Notes: generated by a model not told the origin, from the letters alone. A DNA stretch of 64,000 nt from Doris montereyensis (GCA_037039925.1 JAXRKP010001331.1:74185-138184), one strand, 5' to 3'; positions 35,396-48,012 are shown, counted from the first letter of the stretch. Numbers and translations: made by a program.

Positions 35396-35760
35396 TCACT
35401 GTAGTGGAAGACACATTCGTTATTTTCTCTTTCTCTTCCAATACCGTATGTCAGTCGCCTCTTGTTTTGCCATCGACTTTCTTCACCCTGTCCCTTTCCC
35501 ACCTCTATTCTGCTATCAGGTCGTGCGTGCATGATATCCCTTCGATCATCCAACCTCCTCTATTCTTACAAAACACTTTCATTTGTCTTTCAGCCATCCG
35601 TAAATTCTCGACTCTCCATTGATACTCTCTCACTTTCTCTAATACTAATACACACACGCGTGATTGGTCGCATTACACACACAAATATTTTGAAATATGC
35701 ACATTGCCCTGTCTCTCTCCCTTTGACACGAACCATGCAACGTGCACGATCAGCTTTTTA
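35395..35760. repeat. Interspersed repeat Q, copy 1
   Basis: Shares GTGGAAGACACA, ATGCATGACAT-like, CCAACCTC(C)TATTCTT and CACACGCGTGATTG with 37250-37590 in the same orientation. Pyrimidine-rich and non-coding. Confidence 0.5.
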
Positions 35761-35949
35761 ACACACATGACATTCATAATCTCTCTTAAGTCAAATTGAA
35801 GAAAGGAGTTCATGGTATTGGTATAGATGCTAAAACTAAAGGAAGTATTGAACACTATGTGTCGAAATCCGATACTAATTCCCGGGCAAACTTTACAATT
35901 TTAAAGAAGGTATCGGAATTGTTTAGCTTCACCAGACAGCAAAGCATTA

Positions 35950-36153
35950 ATGACCGGAAATGGATGACAAAATGATGATTCATCGTCCACAAACTTATTT
36001 GCATTTTCTTATTTCGCTGTGGCGATAATTGTTCATGTCTACTTCGATTTCCTGATTTTCTCTCATGTCCGTCCTCAATTATCATTTCCCCTGGTATTTT
36101 CTCGGGAAACATTTTTTCCGTTTTCAATGAAGTCCCTGATGCATGGGAACCCT
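35950..36153. repeat. Interspersed repeat N, copy 2
   Basis: Direct-orientation match to 15132-15316, from TGACCGGAAATGGATGA to GGGAACCCTG. Confidence 0.6.
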
Positions 36154-36377
36154 GTTTTTACTACCTGGGCCCCATTTCTACTTATTTTCCTACCCAAGAC
36201 ATCAATTTCCGACCTTCCCGACCTGAGTATGAAAAATCCGACATATTTCTGACTTTCTGACCTTGCTGGACACCCTGATTTTATCACCAATATGAGTTAA
36301 TGCAGAGAATATGGAAAAGAAGAGGGTTGCAACCAATGGATAAAATGTGATCTCTGTGATTGTTGGTTCCACATATT

Positions 36378-36829
36378 AGTCCAACACATATTGACATCCT
36401 GATATATCGACATCATATCAAAGCCCTGTTTCACCCCGTATATATAACTAGTAAAGAAAGCACTGATGTATTGACATAAATTTGACTCAAACCCCTTACA
36501 TCGACTTCCCGATTTGTCGGTGCAGGCAATAATCAATCTACAGACAACATAAATGTCCATCGATGGCCGGTAAATCGATTAGTGAAAGCCAAGAATTGGA
36601 AAATGAAAACAGAACCCTATAGACCAAGACAATACTGCATCCTGGACTAATCAAGCCAATTAAAAAGCATGCTTCCAAACAAGGAAAAAGCAAAACAGAA
36701 AGCCAGCAATGCTCTCACCCTCTTCAAAAACGGCCCTTTTCTATTGGTTGCTCTGATACCTCGACAATCTCTTACATCGACACAATTTGGTGCTCCCAGC
36801 GATGTTGATATATTATAAGAGTTGGACTG
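36378..36829. mobile_element. Small Tigger-like MITE
   Basis: The left end AGTCCAACACATATTGACATC and the right end GATGTTGATATATTATAAGAG...GTTGGACTG|TA are diverged inverted repeats of a CAGTCCAAC terminus at TA. About 450 bp, with subterminal TCGACAT words (36405-36420, 36765-36782). No protein. Confidence 0.5.
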
Positions 36830-37249
36830 TACTTGCATGGATGAAGTGACCCAAGCCCTATTCCAAAGCAGCATTGACGAAATGGCATATTTTTGTCTGA
36901 GCAAGTACACTCAAACCTCATTATACCACCAAAAAACGATCACTGATAAGACAATTGAGGCCTACTGCATGTGAAAAAGCTTTGTAGTATTATATCACTA
37001 TCAGACCTGCCACTCTAAATTTTAAAAATCAGGACCTAGATGTAAAAAAATCTGGATCCTGGGGAAAAACAATCAGGATACATGATCGATTTCAGGTAGA
37101 ATCAGCCAGTCGCCTAATCTCGAACTTAATAATAATAATAAAATAAGGTCATTGTTGATGCTGGTTCTGCCTTTTCCAAAGTAAAAATATCAATAAAACC
37201 TAAATTCTAGTACTAAATCAGCATTACAGTTGCCTCCTTCCCTCATTGT

Positions 37250-37590
37250 TTACATACTACTGGAAGTGGAAGACACACTCACTTTTCCTCTCTTTCTCAT
37301 CAGTGGTCACCTATCTTGCTAATCATTGCTATCATATTTTCACATTCTTCACACACATGCCCACCTAATCCTGCTAACCGGTCAGACATACATGCATGAC
37401 ATACCTGTCAATTATCACCCAACCTCTATTCTTCCTTGGATTTGCCTTTCACGTCGCTCACTCTCTCTTTAACACACACACTCACATGCATTCGCGATCG
37501 TACGAAACACACATGAAAATACTCTCTATTTCTCTTTTTACACACACACAACATTTCTATCTTCTGACACGCGTGTGATTGCAGATTGGT
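37250..37590. repeat. Interspersed repeat Q, copy 2
   Basis: See the copy at 35395. Ends in ACACGCGTGTGATTG, comparable to ACACGCGTGATTG in copy 1. Confidence 0.5.
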
Positions 37591-38895
37591 ATTGTTTCAA
37601 AGATTTTAATCTCGACTTGATTTAGATTTATTAGGATCTACTTAAGAATACAGATACAGATCATCTAGACCTAGATCTAGACAACCTTAATACTAGGGAC
37701 GTTTAGCTCTAGATGTAACAGTCATTGAAAATCAGCGAAGCCTTCTGCCTGATCAGTTTGAAATTCAAGGCTCTAGTAATCGCGGTAGGCCCTCAATAAC
37801 ACGTAATCATACGAGTTTTAAGTCTCGAACAAAGCACAGCACGAGTACTCTGAAGAATGGACAAAGAGAACAATATATTAGCAAAGAATCGACACACTCA
37901 TAATAACATGAATCCTGGATAGGCAATAACATCTGGCAATTGGCTGATAAAAAACAACAATTGCATGCTCAATATACGAACAATGCCGTCAAGCAGCGAC
38001 TGCAGTCATATTACGAGAAAAATCAGAAATGTTTGAGTGAATTTAAGGGAGGAGATAGATTTTGAAAATTGGGTCAATATCCAAGACGGGGGCTGTTTCT
38101 ATGGCAACCAAGGACACTTCAAATTTTTCAATGATATAGGATGACTTTATTTTGACAGTTACTCATATTAATACTAAACAAATGCAAACTCAAAAAACAA
38201 AACAAAACCCTTAGGGGGGGACTACAGCCAAGAAGCAAAATACTCAATATTGACATATAATGTTCAAACTTCACACATACAAAGGGTACCATGCTGTGAT
38301 TGAGATGCAATAGTTTTTTTGTCGCTCGAATTTTTGGTTGCCATGGTAACAGCGGCCATATTGGATTTTGTTTATGTTTTTCCAATCGCTAAAAGTCAAA
38401 ATATTACCAAGGAAAGTCAACGAAATTTGAGATACAGGTAGTAAAGAGGACTGTTTTGGTTGTATCAGATCCGATTTTTGATATTTGATCTACTCACTGA
38501 AAAAAAATATTGAAAAAAATCAACTTTCGAAATCCCCAAAATACCAATTGTTTACACTAAATCATCAATAACATTATTATCATCAATTATTTTCCCAAAA
38601 AGCCTCTTATACAAACTAGGTGCATATATAAAGAAGTTATATACCAAATTTGGTTCAAATCTATGAGTAAGTTTTTGACTTTTAGCGAAAAGTATACCAA
38701 AAACAAGTTTTGAGAAAAACGCAATTTTGTATTTCCACAACTCAAAACTCAAATTTTTATGCACAATGTCAATATTCATGCATGTTATGGATAGTATCTT
38801 ATAAGGAGTATATTTGCCATATATTAGGGTAATACAATCACAAAATAATTACATTCTGAGGAGGAAAAGTCATGAGAATGAAGTACATAATTCAA

Positions 38896-39209
38896 CAGCG
38901 TAGAAGATCATCATTTGTCAAACGTTGGTAAACAGGCCAAACATGATGATGCAGGCGGTCGTAATCCAGGAGGCGTATGCATTAGGAGCTTATGCTGACC
39001 AGAAATATGCCCTGTGCGATGGCCTTCTTGTAGAAGCACCAGGAGTCGATGCCAGTTGGGCAGTACCGATGCTGAGAGTTGTCGTCGGTGGAGTATCCAT
39101 TGCTGTCTTCATGTCCTCAATGTTGCTGTGCCCACGAATAGCTCTGGTATAGCTTTTGCCTATGGCATTGCAGTAAAGCTTCCCGTGTGCCTTCCGCCGA
39201 GTGTTTTAC
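38896..39209 (-). pseudogene. Mutator-like transposase, exon 2
   Basis: After an acceptor TTCAAAG|GTAAAA, the minus strand reads KLYCNAIGKSYTRAIRGHSN and IEDMKTAMDTPP. Shifted by one, CPTGIDSWCFYKKAIAQG, then WPVYQRLTNDDLLRC. The CPxGxxSWC block and the VYxRLxxxxLLxRC block normally precede TQNxNES, which I cannot find further left, so the last part is lost or in another exon. The intron (39210-40055) contains an internal duplication of CGTCAGAAAACATTGT (39265 and 39412). Confidence 0.68.
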
Positions 39210-40055
39210 CTTTGAATAACAATAAGCATAAGATAAATATTGTACACATGCTATAAACCGACTCGTCAGAAAACATTGTTTACATAAGTAAACTGTTTTA
39301 TATGAAACATTCCGAAACAGGCCTAACTAAAATCAGCAAATAAAAATTAGACAAAACTGAATATCAGTCAGTACAGAAAATGCGAATGTAGACAAATCAA
39401 CTACGTTAGATTCGTCAGAAAACATTGTCTTATGTTTTACATAAGTAAACTGTTTATGATCATGGATTCGCATAAGGAAATAAAACAAACCCTTCTTGGA
39501 GCAGTCCTGAACTAAATTCCATCATGGCCGATGTCTGAGATGAAGCCAAACAAAGTCCAGAAATAAACAGGAGATCAAAGGCCTTTTGTCAACTACAAAA
39601 TAAAAATATCTTCGCCACATGATATCTGCACTTCAATTATCATGCGATTGCCTTGTGGCTGATCAAATTGCAACTACAAAATAATAAAATGATATCATAA
39701 TTGCGTTTATTAAGCAACATGTTTACAACATATTAGTCTATGATTGAATTGTTAATTATGTAAAAATAATTTGAGTGACAACAGTAAATTGGTTCCATTT
39801 CTTTATATAAGTCTAGTTTTGTAGCTTTCACTTTCTAAATATAATGATAACTGTACGGAAAGAAAAAAGAATGAGACGACGATGATAATGCACAAAAGCA
39901 ATAATCCTAATAATGTAATGATCAAATAAATCAAACAATTATAATGGATTCCAGAGCCATAAATTTTCTCTGTGTGTTGATTTCAATTGATCGGCTAGAA
40001 AAAAGTAATTTGTAAGAAGAAATTATCAATTGGTAATAAAAAAAATCCAACTCAC

Positions 40056-41097
40056 CTGTGCAGTTGATGTTACAGCCTTCCTCTTGGTGTTCTCTAAGCC
40101 ATGCGTCGTACAGATGAGCCTTCTGCCACTTTCCAGTTGTCGCGTATGTTTGACAGAAGGCACTTCGTGAGCATCAACTACGAAAGCAGTGAGGCTGTCG
40201 ATGGCACATCCAATTCCAATAAAGAGACGAAAGGCCCCTCGTCATCCATGTTCCGTCAAAACTAACGGCGACGTCTGCGGTTCTGTGTTGTTTATGGTGA
40301 TATCCAGCTGCCATTGATGTTCTTTTTTCACCACCGCTACTGCCTTACTAAATATTTGTTGTGACACTTCTACATTGAGACCGTAGATGTCTTCGGCGCA
40401 CTTCGTGAAGGTCTTCTTGTGGGGGAAGGCATAGAGAGTGTCTCACAGAAATTAGAAAGTTTGTGGGGTCCCATATCCCTCTTGAGGCAGGCTACAACAA
40501 CTCCTGTGTTAATATTGAACGGCTTAGGGGTGCCCTGACCCTGACATGTCGACATCTGATGTATATGTGGAGGCCACAATGCAATCACAGTTGCGGCAGA
40601 AGGCCTCAAGGCACGCGGTGAATCCTTTGCGCTTTGACGCGTTGACACGGCATTTCACTTTAGATCTGCAACCAATCTGAGGGCACTCAAAAAGTGACAC
40701 AAACGATGTCAGCATGCTGAGCTCACAAATAGTCTTGGTGAGGCCACCGTTTGAGTCCATGGTCATCTTCGTCCTGTTGTTCATTGACCATGGTAAGCTT
40801 CTTCTCAAACCTGGTCTCAGAACCATGAACTGGTGAAGGAGGATCGAATGGCAGTTCACTGATGGGGATATCCAAACGATCCGAGGATGAAGAACTAGAG
40901 CTAGATCTACATTCCCAAAGCCCAAACCTGGAGCATGGTGGGTAGCCACCACGTGTTCCAGAGCTGGTGGATGGTTCCAATCCCAAGTTAGATTCAGTTG
41001 CTTCCTGAGACGGAATATCTCCTAAATCCTCGGTCCAACGCTGTTTCCTGGCTTTAGCCAGATTATTGCTTCGAGCTTTTCGTGAAAGTCGAGGCAT
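40056..41097 (-). pseudogene. Mutator-like transposase, exon 1
   Basis: ATG at 41097 starts MPRLSRKARSNNLAKARKQR, a basic N-terminus, then an acidic/Ser-rich linker. After frame changes, ICELSMLTSFVSLFECPQIG and CLEAFCRNCDCIVAST (Cys-rich, perhaps zinc-binding) near 40715-40560. FNINTGVVVACLKRDMGPHK near 40515-40450 follows, and VAVSFDGTWMTRG near 40270-40230, whose D is the expected first catalytic residue. The exon ends at a good donor CACAG|GTGAGT (40056). The block order is that of animal proteins with a Mutator-like transposase domain. At least three frame breaks. Confidence 0.72.
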
Positions 41098-41245
41098 TGT
41101 AAACTAATTCGTAAAAAATAACGAGAATATAGAACAAACCTGAAGGATAAATCGCAATCAATCATAAAACACGTTTGCACTAGGCAGAGCAATCAAAACG
41201 AAAGCAAGGAGTTTGTTTACAAACAACAGACGTATCCGGAACGCC

Positions 41246-41301
41246 TGCGCATGCGCCGACACCATTTGACCCGCAATATCCATGCAGTACGCATGCGCGG
41301 T
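41246..41301. promoter_or_regulatory. Two GCGCATGCGC-type palindromes upstream of the MULE transposase
   Basis: TGCGCATGCGCC at 41246-41257 and TACGCATGCGCGG at 41288-41300 lie 150-200 bp upstream of the transposase ATG in an otherwise AT-rich stretch. They match the NRF-1-type consensus TGCGCATGCGCA. A promoter role is inferred. Confidence 0.45.
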
Positions 41302-41731
41302 GACATTACCTTGACTGGAGAGTTCAGAGGTCGGGTCAAACCGTATAACAGCTGATGTCATCTGAAATTCTTTGTCTTAGGTATGGAAAGTTTCATGAAC
41401 AGGGGTTCATGGTGTTGTAGCATCGATACCAAATCTACTATATATCAAAGGGCGAGGAATTTCCCTTTACATCGATACCCTATACATGACAGCCATTCAC
41501 TCCCGTTTCATTTTCATAAAATTAGGACCAAAGATGAGCAAATTTATTATATTTTTGATAAAATGTGTAAATTTGTGTTCTAGGGCAGCATGTTTAGAGG
41601 ACTAAAAACCTCATTTATAAATAGCCATGCTTTGTACTATTACAGATGGGTTCTAGAAGAGTCATAGCATATGAAAATGATAAAATCTCAAATTCGATAC
41701 TTTTGACCCAATCTTCGAGATCCCCCTAAAT

Positions 41732-42640
41732 CCGCAGTCTTTAATAGATCACCTCTCAAATGACAGATTTACTAGACAATCTATTTTGCTACAAGTCTAA
41801 TGTTAAAACCCTACATCTGATGCACAGCACAGCAACTCTAAACCCCATCAGGAGATGATCAAAACAATATACTTCAGAATAAAAAAGTTTTGCAATCATG
41901 CTTAGCTCTGGTCAGGAGAGTAGAGTCAACTAACCAACCTCAGACCATACCATGCAGACCAGTCACCAAATCAGCCTGAAAACTTCTTCTTCTCCCTTTA
42001 GTCTCACATCTGTCAACTTCATCAGGGTAAAGCTGTCCACGTCAAACTCTTCACAATACTCATCCTCTCACAAACAAGCGGGACTGAAGGCAGTCATTAT
42101 GATGTTCATCACAAAAACTGTAAAAATTTTACCACAAATGAAAAAAATCTGAAAGTCACTGAAGCATTAACTTTCAGGACACCAAACTTACATCACTGTA
42201 TCGTATTGAATCTCACTTACATAAACTATACCATACAATGCCATCTTTCTCAACCTTCCTAATATAACTTGAAAATACGTCATTACAATCTTTAGTTGAC
42301 AGTCATTCCTGAATTTGTTCTCAGAAGTTAGATTAATCACATCTACCTGGTGAATCTTCATCAATAAATCTAAGCTTTTGACAGGCCATCCCCAAATTGT
42401 TTAAATTGTCTACATATAGATTCTGGATTTTATTAACCACCAAGTAGATCTAAAAAAACGTATTTAAGAAAATGGGTCGACAAATTCTAGACCAATATAG
42501 ATATAGAAATCTAAATCTACTACTAGGTTTTACTGATCTCTCTTGTTTCTAGGCCTCTAAACAACCTTGAGTCCAGATCTACCTAATAAAAAGCCTGTCT
42601 GTCTAGAATCTAGATCTAGAAAGCTGCATCTAGAAGAATC
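41732..42640. other. COPB1 intron 2, no gene
   Basis: AT-rich; dense TCTAGATC words at 42440-42650. No protein or repeat boundary identified. Confidence 0.4.
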
Positions 42641-42644
42641 TAGA

Positions 42645-44710
42645 TCAACCACTTTTAAAAAAATGAGGTTATGGCAGCAGTCGATGTATGCGTTCCAAAG
42701 GTCAGAAATAGCCAGGATTCGTAGTAAACCAAAGTGCAGAATCCCTAAAGTTAAAACAAAGCTTAAAGAAAAGAAACTGGCATATAAGAAATATTTAGAA
42801 ACAAGAAGGCACTGATTATTTACGCTACACAAAGGCGAGGAATCAAGCAAAGACATCGTGTAGGGCAGCAGTTAAGCATTATGAGGAATCTATCGCAATG
42901 ATGGCTAAGAGAGAAATCCTAAAAAATTTTCGCACATTTCAGTGCAAAGACAAAAACAAAAGATGGAATAGCTGATTTAACTGATGGAAACTCCAAGGTT
43001 TCGACAAATGTTGAAAAAAAGCAACTATCTTTAACAGATTTTTCAGCAGTGTTTTACGATTGAAAATCTCAATAGTATACCCACATGTGAAAATAAACCC
43101 GTTGGGAGTGCATTGGATATTGAGATTTACTATAAACAATGTAAAGAAGAAACTAGACAATCTCAACCATAACAAATCACCCTGGTCCTGATATGTTTCA
43201 CCCACAGCTATTGCATTCATTAGCAGATGAACTCTCTGAACCATTAACTATGCTGTATAAAAATCATATGATTCTGGCATACTTCCACCTGATTGGAAAG
43301 AGGCTCAAGTGGCCTTCGCTATTCAAGAAAGGTAACAAGACCAAACCTGGAAAGCGACCATCCTGTTAGTTTCACCTCTGTTGTATGCAAAGTCATGGAA
43401 AGTATTGTCAGAGACGGCATCACAGAACATCTAACAGTCAATGAGTCAATGAGCTGCTATCAGATTACCAACATGGCTTTGTCTCCGGCAGATCATGCTC
43501 TACTAACCTTTTAGCGACACTAAATGACTGGACAGAAATACTAGATAAAAGGATCATCCATGATGTAATCTACTTAGACTTTGCTAAGGCATTAAGCTCT
43601 GTCCCTCATCAAAGACTCTTAAAGGAAACTGAAACATATGGTATTCTAAGATGGGTTAAACATTTCCTGATAGGCCGAAAACAGAGAGTTGGCGTACAAG
43701 AGTGAAGTATCTGACTGGACAGAAGTAGTCAGTAGGGTGCTACAATATCTTGGACCAATCCTCTTTGTGATTTTCATTAATGATCTACCTAGTGTCCTAT
43801 CAAGCTCATCCAATTGTTCTATATGCATTTAATGACACCAAGATATATAGCACAGTAAATAAACTAACAGACAGAACAACCTACAGAGCGATATGAACAA
43901 ACTAGTTGACTGGGCGGATCAGTGGCAACTCAGGTTTAATGCTGAGAAATGTACTGTATTACACTTAGGAAAGAAAAACTCTCAGTTTGATTATGAAATT
44001 AGAAATTACCACTGCAATGACAGGACAACTCTCAGTAAGTCTAACCTCGAAAAGACACTCAGCTTCAGTTTTCAAACACATTGAGATCCAAGTTAACAAG
44101 GCAAATCGAATCCTTGGACTCATTCAAAGGTCCTTTACATTCTTAGTTTGGAATCATGAGGATGCTTTTTCCTTGCTCTTGTTCGGCCTCACTTAGAATT
44201 TAGCAACTCAGTATGGGCACCTAAGTATGGAAAGGACAAAAAAGATAATAGAAGGTGTGCTTCAGAGAGCAACTAAGATCATTCCTGGCCTGAAAGATAA
44301 AGGTTACGAAGAAAGACTTAAGTTAATTAGAATTCCCTGTATGATAGAAACATACAAATTTACACATGATCTCTACAATGTCCAGAAGGAACTATTTGTG
44401 TTTGCTGACAACTATACCAGAGGCCATAAATATAAGTTAAATAAACCAAGATGCAAACATCACTCAGACAGCATTTCTTCAGTCAGCGTGTGATTGACCG
44501 TTGAAACAACCTCCCAGTTTTAGTCGGCTGAAGCGCCAGACCTCAACGCCTTCCAGAATTGCTTAGACAGCCTTTTGTCAGATTACATGTTCAGTTTAGT
44601 TGACTCTCCTGTCAAAATGGAAGTGATCATGGAGCCAACGAAGCTGGATACCCAAGATCAGCAAAGGCATTAAAGCCTAAGATGCTGGATTGACTATACT
44701 ATACTATACT
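42645..44710 (+). mobile_element. CR1/Rex-like LINE (RT part), decayed
   Basis: The linker reads RRHTDYLRYTKARNQAKTSC-like text near 42810-42880. RT follows: HNKSPGPDMFHPQLLHSLAD near 43165-43235, LPPDWKEAQVA near 43283, VSFTSVVCKVMESIVRDGIT near 43365, and YLDFAKALSSVPHQRLLK near 43570. YAFNDTKIYS near 43825 sits where YADDTKIYS is expected, so the catalytic pair is lost. MNKLVDWADQWQLRFNAEKC (43893), IQVNKANRILGLIQRSFTF (44085) and LELIETYKFTH-type blocks follow. The end has short TATAC repeats (44694-44709). Many frame breaks. 5'-truncated; endonuclease absent. Confidence 0.8.
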
Positions 44711-45591
44711 TGTACGCTTATTTTCAAGATCTCTCTAGTCGACTAGAATCTAGAATAGATATACTAGATCTCAGTTTCTCTAGAACATTAAGCAAGAAAT
44801 AGTTTTAAGCTGATATTGTGCTGATCTAATAGCCAAAGAATTCCTTGTAGCCAAAACTTATGGCCTAGGGCTGTGTCAAGCCGCCATAAACAAATCTATA
44901 ATCTAGATCTCAGATCTAGGTTACTTCAGATCAATCTTAATCTTATCACTTGTCGGTCACATCTGGATCTAGATTAGACTTATAAATCACAATAACCCAC
45001 AAATAGGACAAAGTAAATTGCAAATAACACAATAAGAAACGTAGAATGACATAGCTTCCATTTTCCTGGATGAAAGAATGAAAAATCATTGACCATAGAA
45101 CACAGCTGAACAATCTATTTCCACAACAAATGCGTTAGTGAACTAAAAAATCTGAAAGGAAATAAAGAAAATTTTGATTTTTTTATCTGAAATCTTCTCG
45201 TGTGAGCAGTAGAGCCTCACAGATAAGTGTGGAAATTGTAGTTCATCGTGAAAGAAGCGGCATGCTTCAGTGTATGAAAACCAGCGATAGGCCTGGGTTA
45301 AGAATTTAATGATTTACAATCATGTTGTACTAAACCATCTGAACTATTCATAATAGCGAAGATAATAGTATTTTAGTAAAGGAAAAGAAAATTTAAGAAA
45401 AATATGTTTAAAGTAGAAAACCTTAAATAATCTGAAATCCAGAGAAAATCTGAAAGATTTACATCCCTGCCCCAAGTATAGGCCTATCATGAAAAAGTTC
45501 TCCATAAATCATAAATTTTTCAAAGACAGATAAAACGATCTTTCTCGTTTATAAATTTCAACACAATCTTGGGACGACATCGGACAAGTAC
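44711..45591. other. COPB1 intron 2, near exon 2; no gene
   Basis: TCTAGATC words at 44735-44780, 44900-44925 and 44960-44975. Otherwise unremarkable AT-rich sequence. Confidence 0.4.
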
Positions 45592-45825
45592 CTTTCTGTA
45601 CGCATCGTAAACGAGGATGAATTCTTGCAAAAGTTTTCCCTCAGCGGTGTACTTGGGCACCACTTCCCAGAAGACCAGCAGCAGCTTCTTGACAGTATGA
45701 TCCTGCATGGGCATCCACAAGAAACGGATAATGGTCATCAGAAGGGGATGACAACTTCTCCCCGTTGAGGATCATCTGGATGACACGCTTAAGGGCCTCA
45801 ATCTTCGTCCCTGCATCTCCACGCT
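45592..45825 (-). CDS. COPB1: COPB1 exon 2 (beta-COP), one-base insertion
   Basis: Reads (E)[26 protein letters not shown], then in a shifted frame [40 protein letters not shown] and [10 protein letters not shown]. This is the N-terminal start of the beta-COP solenoid. The exon is 234 bp where 233 fits; the extra base is in a run of four C/G near 45748. The acceptor TTTCCAG|AGCGTG and donor AAG|GTACTT are intact. It has one more codon (LWMPM) than the vertebrate protein at this place. Confidence 0.95.
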
Positions 45826-47108
45826 CTGGAAACAAGAACATGACATTGTCACTATAAATAACACTACAAGCGTTTTCACCAACCACAGTACAGTAGTGAC
45901 CGCCTAAATGCTCGGTACTTGCGAAGCATTTTAAGCGAAAGCAATGCCAGGGCAACAATTGGGGAGATGGGGTGAGTGATCACCAAGGGAGTTCATCCAG
46001 CATGGTGCAGAAATTCCACATTTACGAAAAATTCAATGCGAGAAATAAGGACACCTGGAAACCATTTATCTATTTACCACTGAGGTGTTGGGTTGACCAT
46101 CGCTGCGCCCCTAAGACACAATGCCAGACAGGGGGAGCAATAAAACTGTTCATACCTTGTCCCTCGATCACAATGTGTCTATCTCATTGCCCAGTGACAA
46201 ACTAGTGATCCACTGGAACAAAGGCTTGTGCTGTACAGTGGGGTGGATTTATGAAGGAGAAGACTGGTCATCTGTTATAAGCATTACAATGGATAGGTAA
46301 TGAAGGGTGGTTACAGTGCATAACACATTTGACAGACATAAGCCATATTAGCGATGGGATCACATGTATGATAAAAAGAAAGAATTTTAAATCAATTAGA
46401 CGCATTTTTATGATAATTTGGAGAAAATGAGACATGCAGATACTGTGAGAGACCGCTCATTTAGACGAAATCTTGGTTTTGAAAGAAAAGAGGACCTGCA
46501 AGCAACATCCAACCCATGTCTCACAGACACCACTCCTCTTCTAATGCATTTCACCATCAGAATCACTGTGATATCTTTTTTAATCGAACAAGACATAGGT
46601 GAAACAAACTACCGGTGCAAAAACCTCTTATATCTGCAAACCAGAAGTTTTCTTTATATTTTAAGAGCCTGATGAAAATATCCCATTTTACATCATGTCT
46701 GAACCTGCACAGCTTCATGAAGAAAACCAGCAAGATCCTCGTGTAATAGAACTGAACTTTCATGCAACCAGAAAGGTGGGTATATATGAATTAGGAGATA
46801 GAATTTCTTTTTTTAATCAATAAGACATTTGAAAGAATAATAAGCAGACTTGTCAAAGGACAAAATAATACATATAAAAATATTTTAAATTTCGTCTTTT
46901 TATTCTTTATATGATCTTACAGATAAAATGAAATAGACTACATTTTAAAAAATGTTTGATAAAATTCCTGCTCCATCATGTTGAGAACAAATCAGTCTCG
47001 GGCATGTTTATATTTCAGTAAACCAAAGACAGCCATTTCAACCAAGGACAGGTGAAAAACATTTGTAAATCAAAAGCAATCCAGGCAAGGATAGTAAAGG
47101 CTTCAAAC
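45826..47108. other. COPB1 intron 1
   Basis: No element or exon recognised; AT-rich with several meaningless short ORFs. Confidence 0.5.
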
Positions 47109-47199
47109 CTAAATCTTGCTTGAGCTGCATTTCAGATGGAGGCTCTCTGCGTCCATCGGTACATTTGAGTGTAGCATGGCTGCTGACTCTCGAAGTCAT
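47109..47199 (-). CDS. COPB1: COPB1 exon 1 coding part (start of beta-COP), frame-scrambled
   Basis: ATG (47199-47197) opens MTS; the next frame gives ESQQPCYT, another gives NVPMDAE, and the first returns with PPSEMQLKQDL. Together they match the N-terminus of beta-COP (MT...CYTLINVPMD.EPPSE). Three single-base losses within 60 bp restore the overall frame. The donor TTAG|GTTTGA follows, and its phase fits exon 2 (G|AG = E). The 5' UTR start is not identifiable. Confidence 0.85.
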
Positions 47200-47935
47200 C
47201 TTTGCTGCACCTTTTTTCTTAAATTTGATTTTCTGAAGAAGAAAGTTGGTGGACATGAAGACCAATGACCATGGAAAAGAAGTCTCAACAGAAATAGATA
47301 CATATATCTGGAGTGGTCTACTGTCAATGAGGCTCTTTAACATCCAGTTCGGCTGATCAGTTAAAAATTCTCTTTATTTTTCATTGAAAAATTCATCAAC
47401 GTCAATAAAAAAATAAGCTGTTTATGTTCCATAAAATGACATTACCTAAAAGAATCTGTTGTGATATAATAAGCCCTCTGGTGGCCGACCGTACTGCTGT
47501 TAATATGTACTGCACTTATGTTATTGTTAGAGTGGCCATGTCAGTGACATAATAAAGGATACCAGAATTCCCCATATCCAACCAATCAAATTTTAGTTTA
47601 TACAACCGATTCAAATATATTACAAATTTAGAAGTGTACATCTTCTAAAGGTCATAGAATGATTTACTGACACCAATATGTAAGCTCTACTTTTAGATGA
47701 CTTCTACTTGTCCTCAGTATGTCAGTACAGTCAGTTTCGACCTCTCAGTGTCAGTATGGAAGGTTCAGTATGGTGTGAGACCCTGCCATTATCTAACTCA
47801 AGAAAGGCGCACACTATCTTTAGGGTAAAGACAAACAGTGAGGTAAGGGGCATGTCGAAAGTGAAGGACATGACATTGAATAATATTAAAGCCCCACAGG
47901 AACAAATGCAAGGAAAAGACAGAAAAAAAACTTGG
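47200..47935. other. Upstream of COPB1; no gene recognised
   Basis: Would contain the 5' UTR and promoter of COPB1. I see no TATA box at a convincing place and no CpG-rich island. Confidence 0.35.
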
Positions 47936-47937
47936 CC

Positions 47938-48012
47938 ACCATGAAGATCGAACCCACGACCTCTGCGTCGGCACCTATCGCCTCACCATGAAAGGAAGGC
48001 GTACCACCAACC
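47938..48012 (-). mobile_element. Probable tRNA-derived SINE head
   Basis: The minus strand reads TGGTGAGGCGATAGG (A-box-like, 47988-47974) and GTCGTGGGTTCGATCTTCAT (B box GGTTCGATC, around 47954-47946), the arrangement of a tRNA promoter. The body is unclear. Confidence 0.45.

Larger units (their letters stand above)
38040..41731 (-). mobile_element. Mutator-like (MULE) element M
   Basis: Outer inverted ends are AATTTAAGGGAGGAGATAG...AAATTGGGTCAA at 38039-38077 and TTGACCCAATCTTCGAGATC CCCCTAAAT at 41703-41731, diverged but alignable. Between them lies a two-exon Mutator-like transposase gene on the minus strand with a promoter-like GC-rich region upstream. About 3.7 kb. Located in COPB1 intron 2, same transcriptional direction as the host gene. 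Confidence 0.65.

Noticed and set aside
38925..39256. Plus-strand ORFs at 38.9-39.3 kb
   Set aside because: They are antisense shadows of the Mutator-like transposase exon on the minus strand.
9171..47199. Programmed frameshifting in COPB1
   Set aside because: Breaks go both ways, fall at different places with no common slippery site, and known beta-COP genes have none.
47938..48012. A functional tRNA gene
   Set aside because: A- and B-box-like words are present, but no closed acceptor stem or complete cloverleaf could be drawn; a SINE head fits better.
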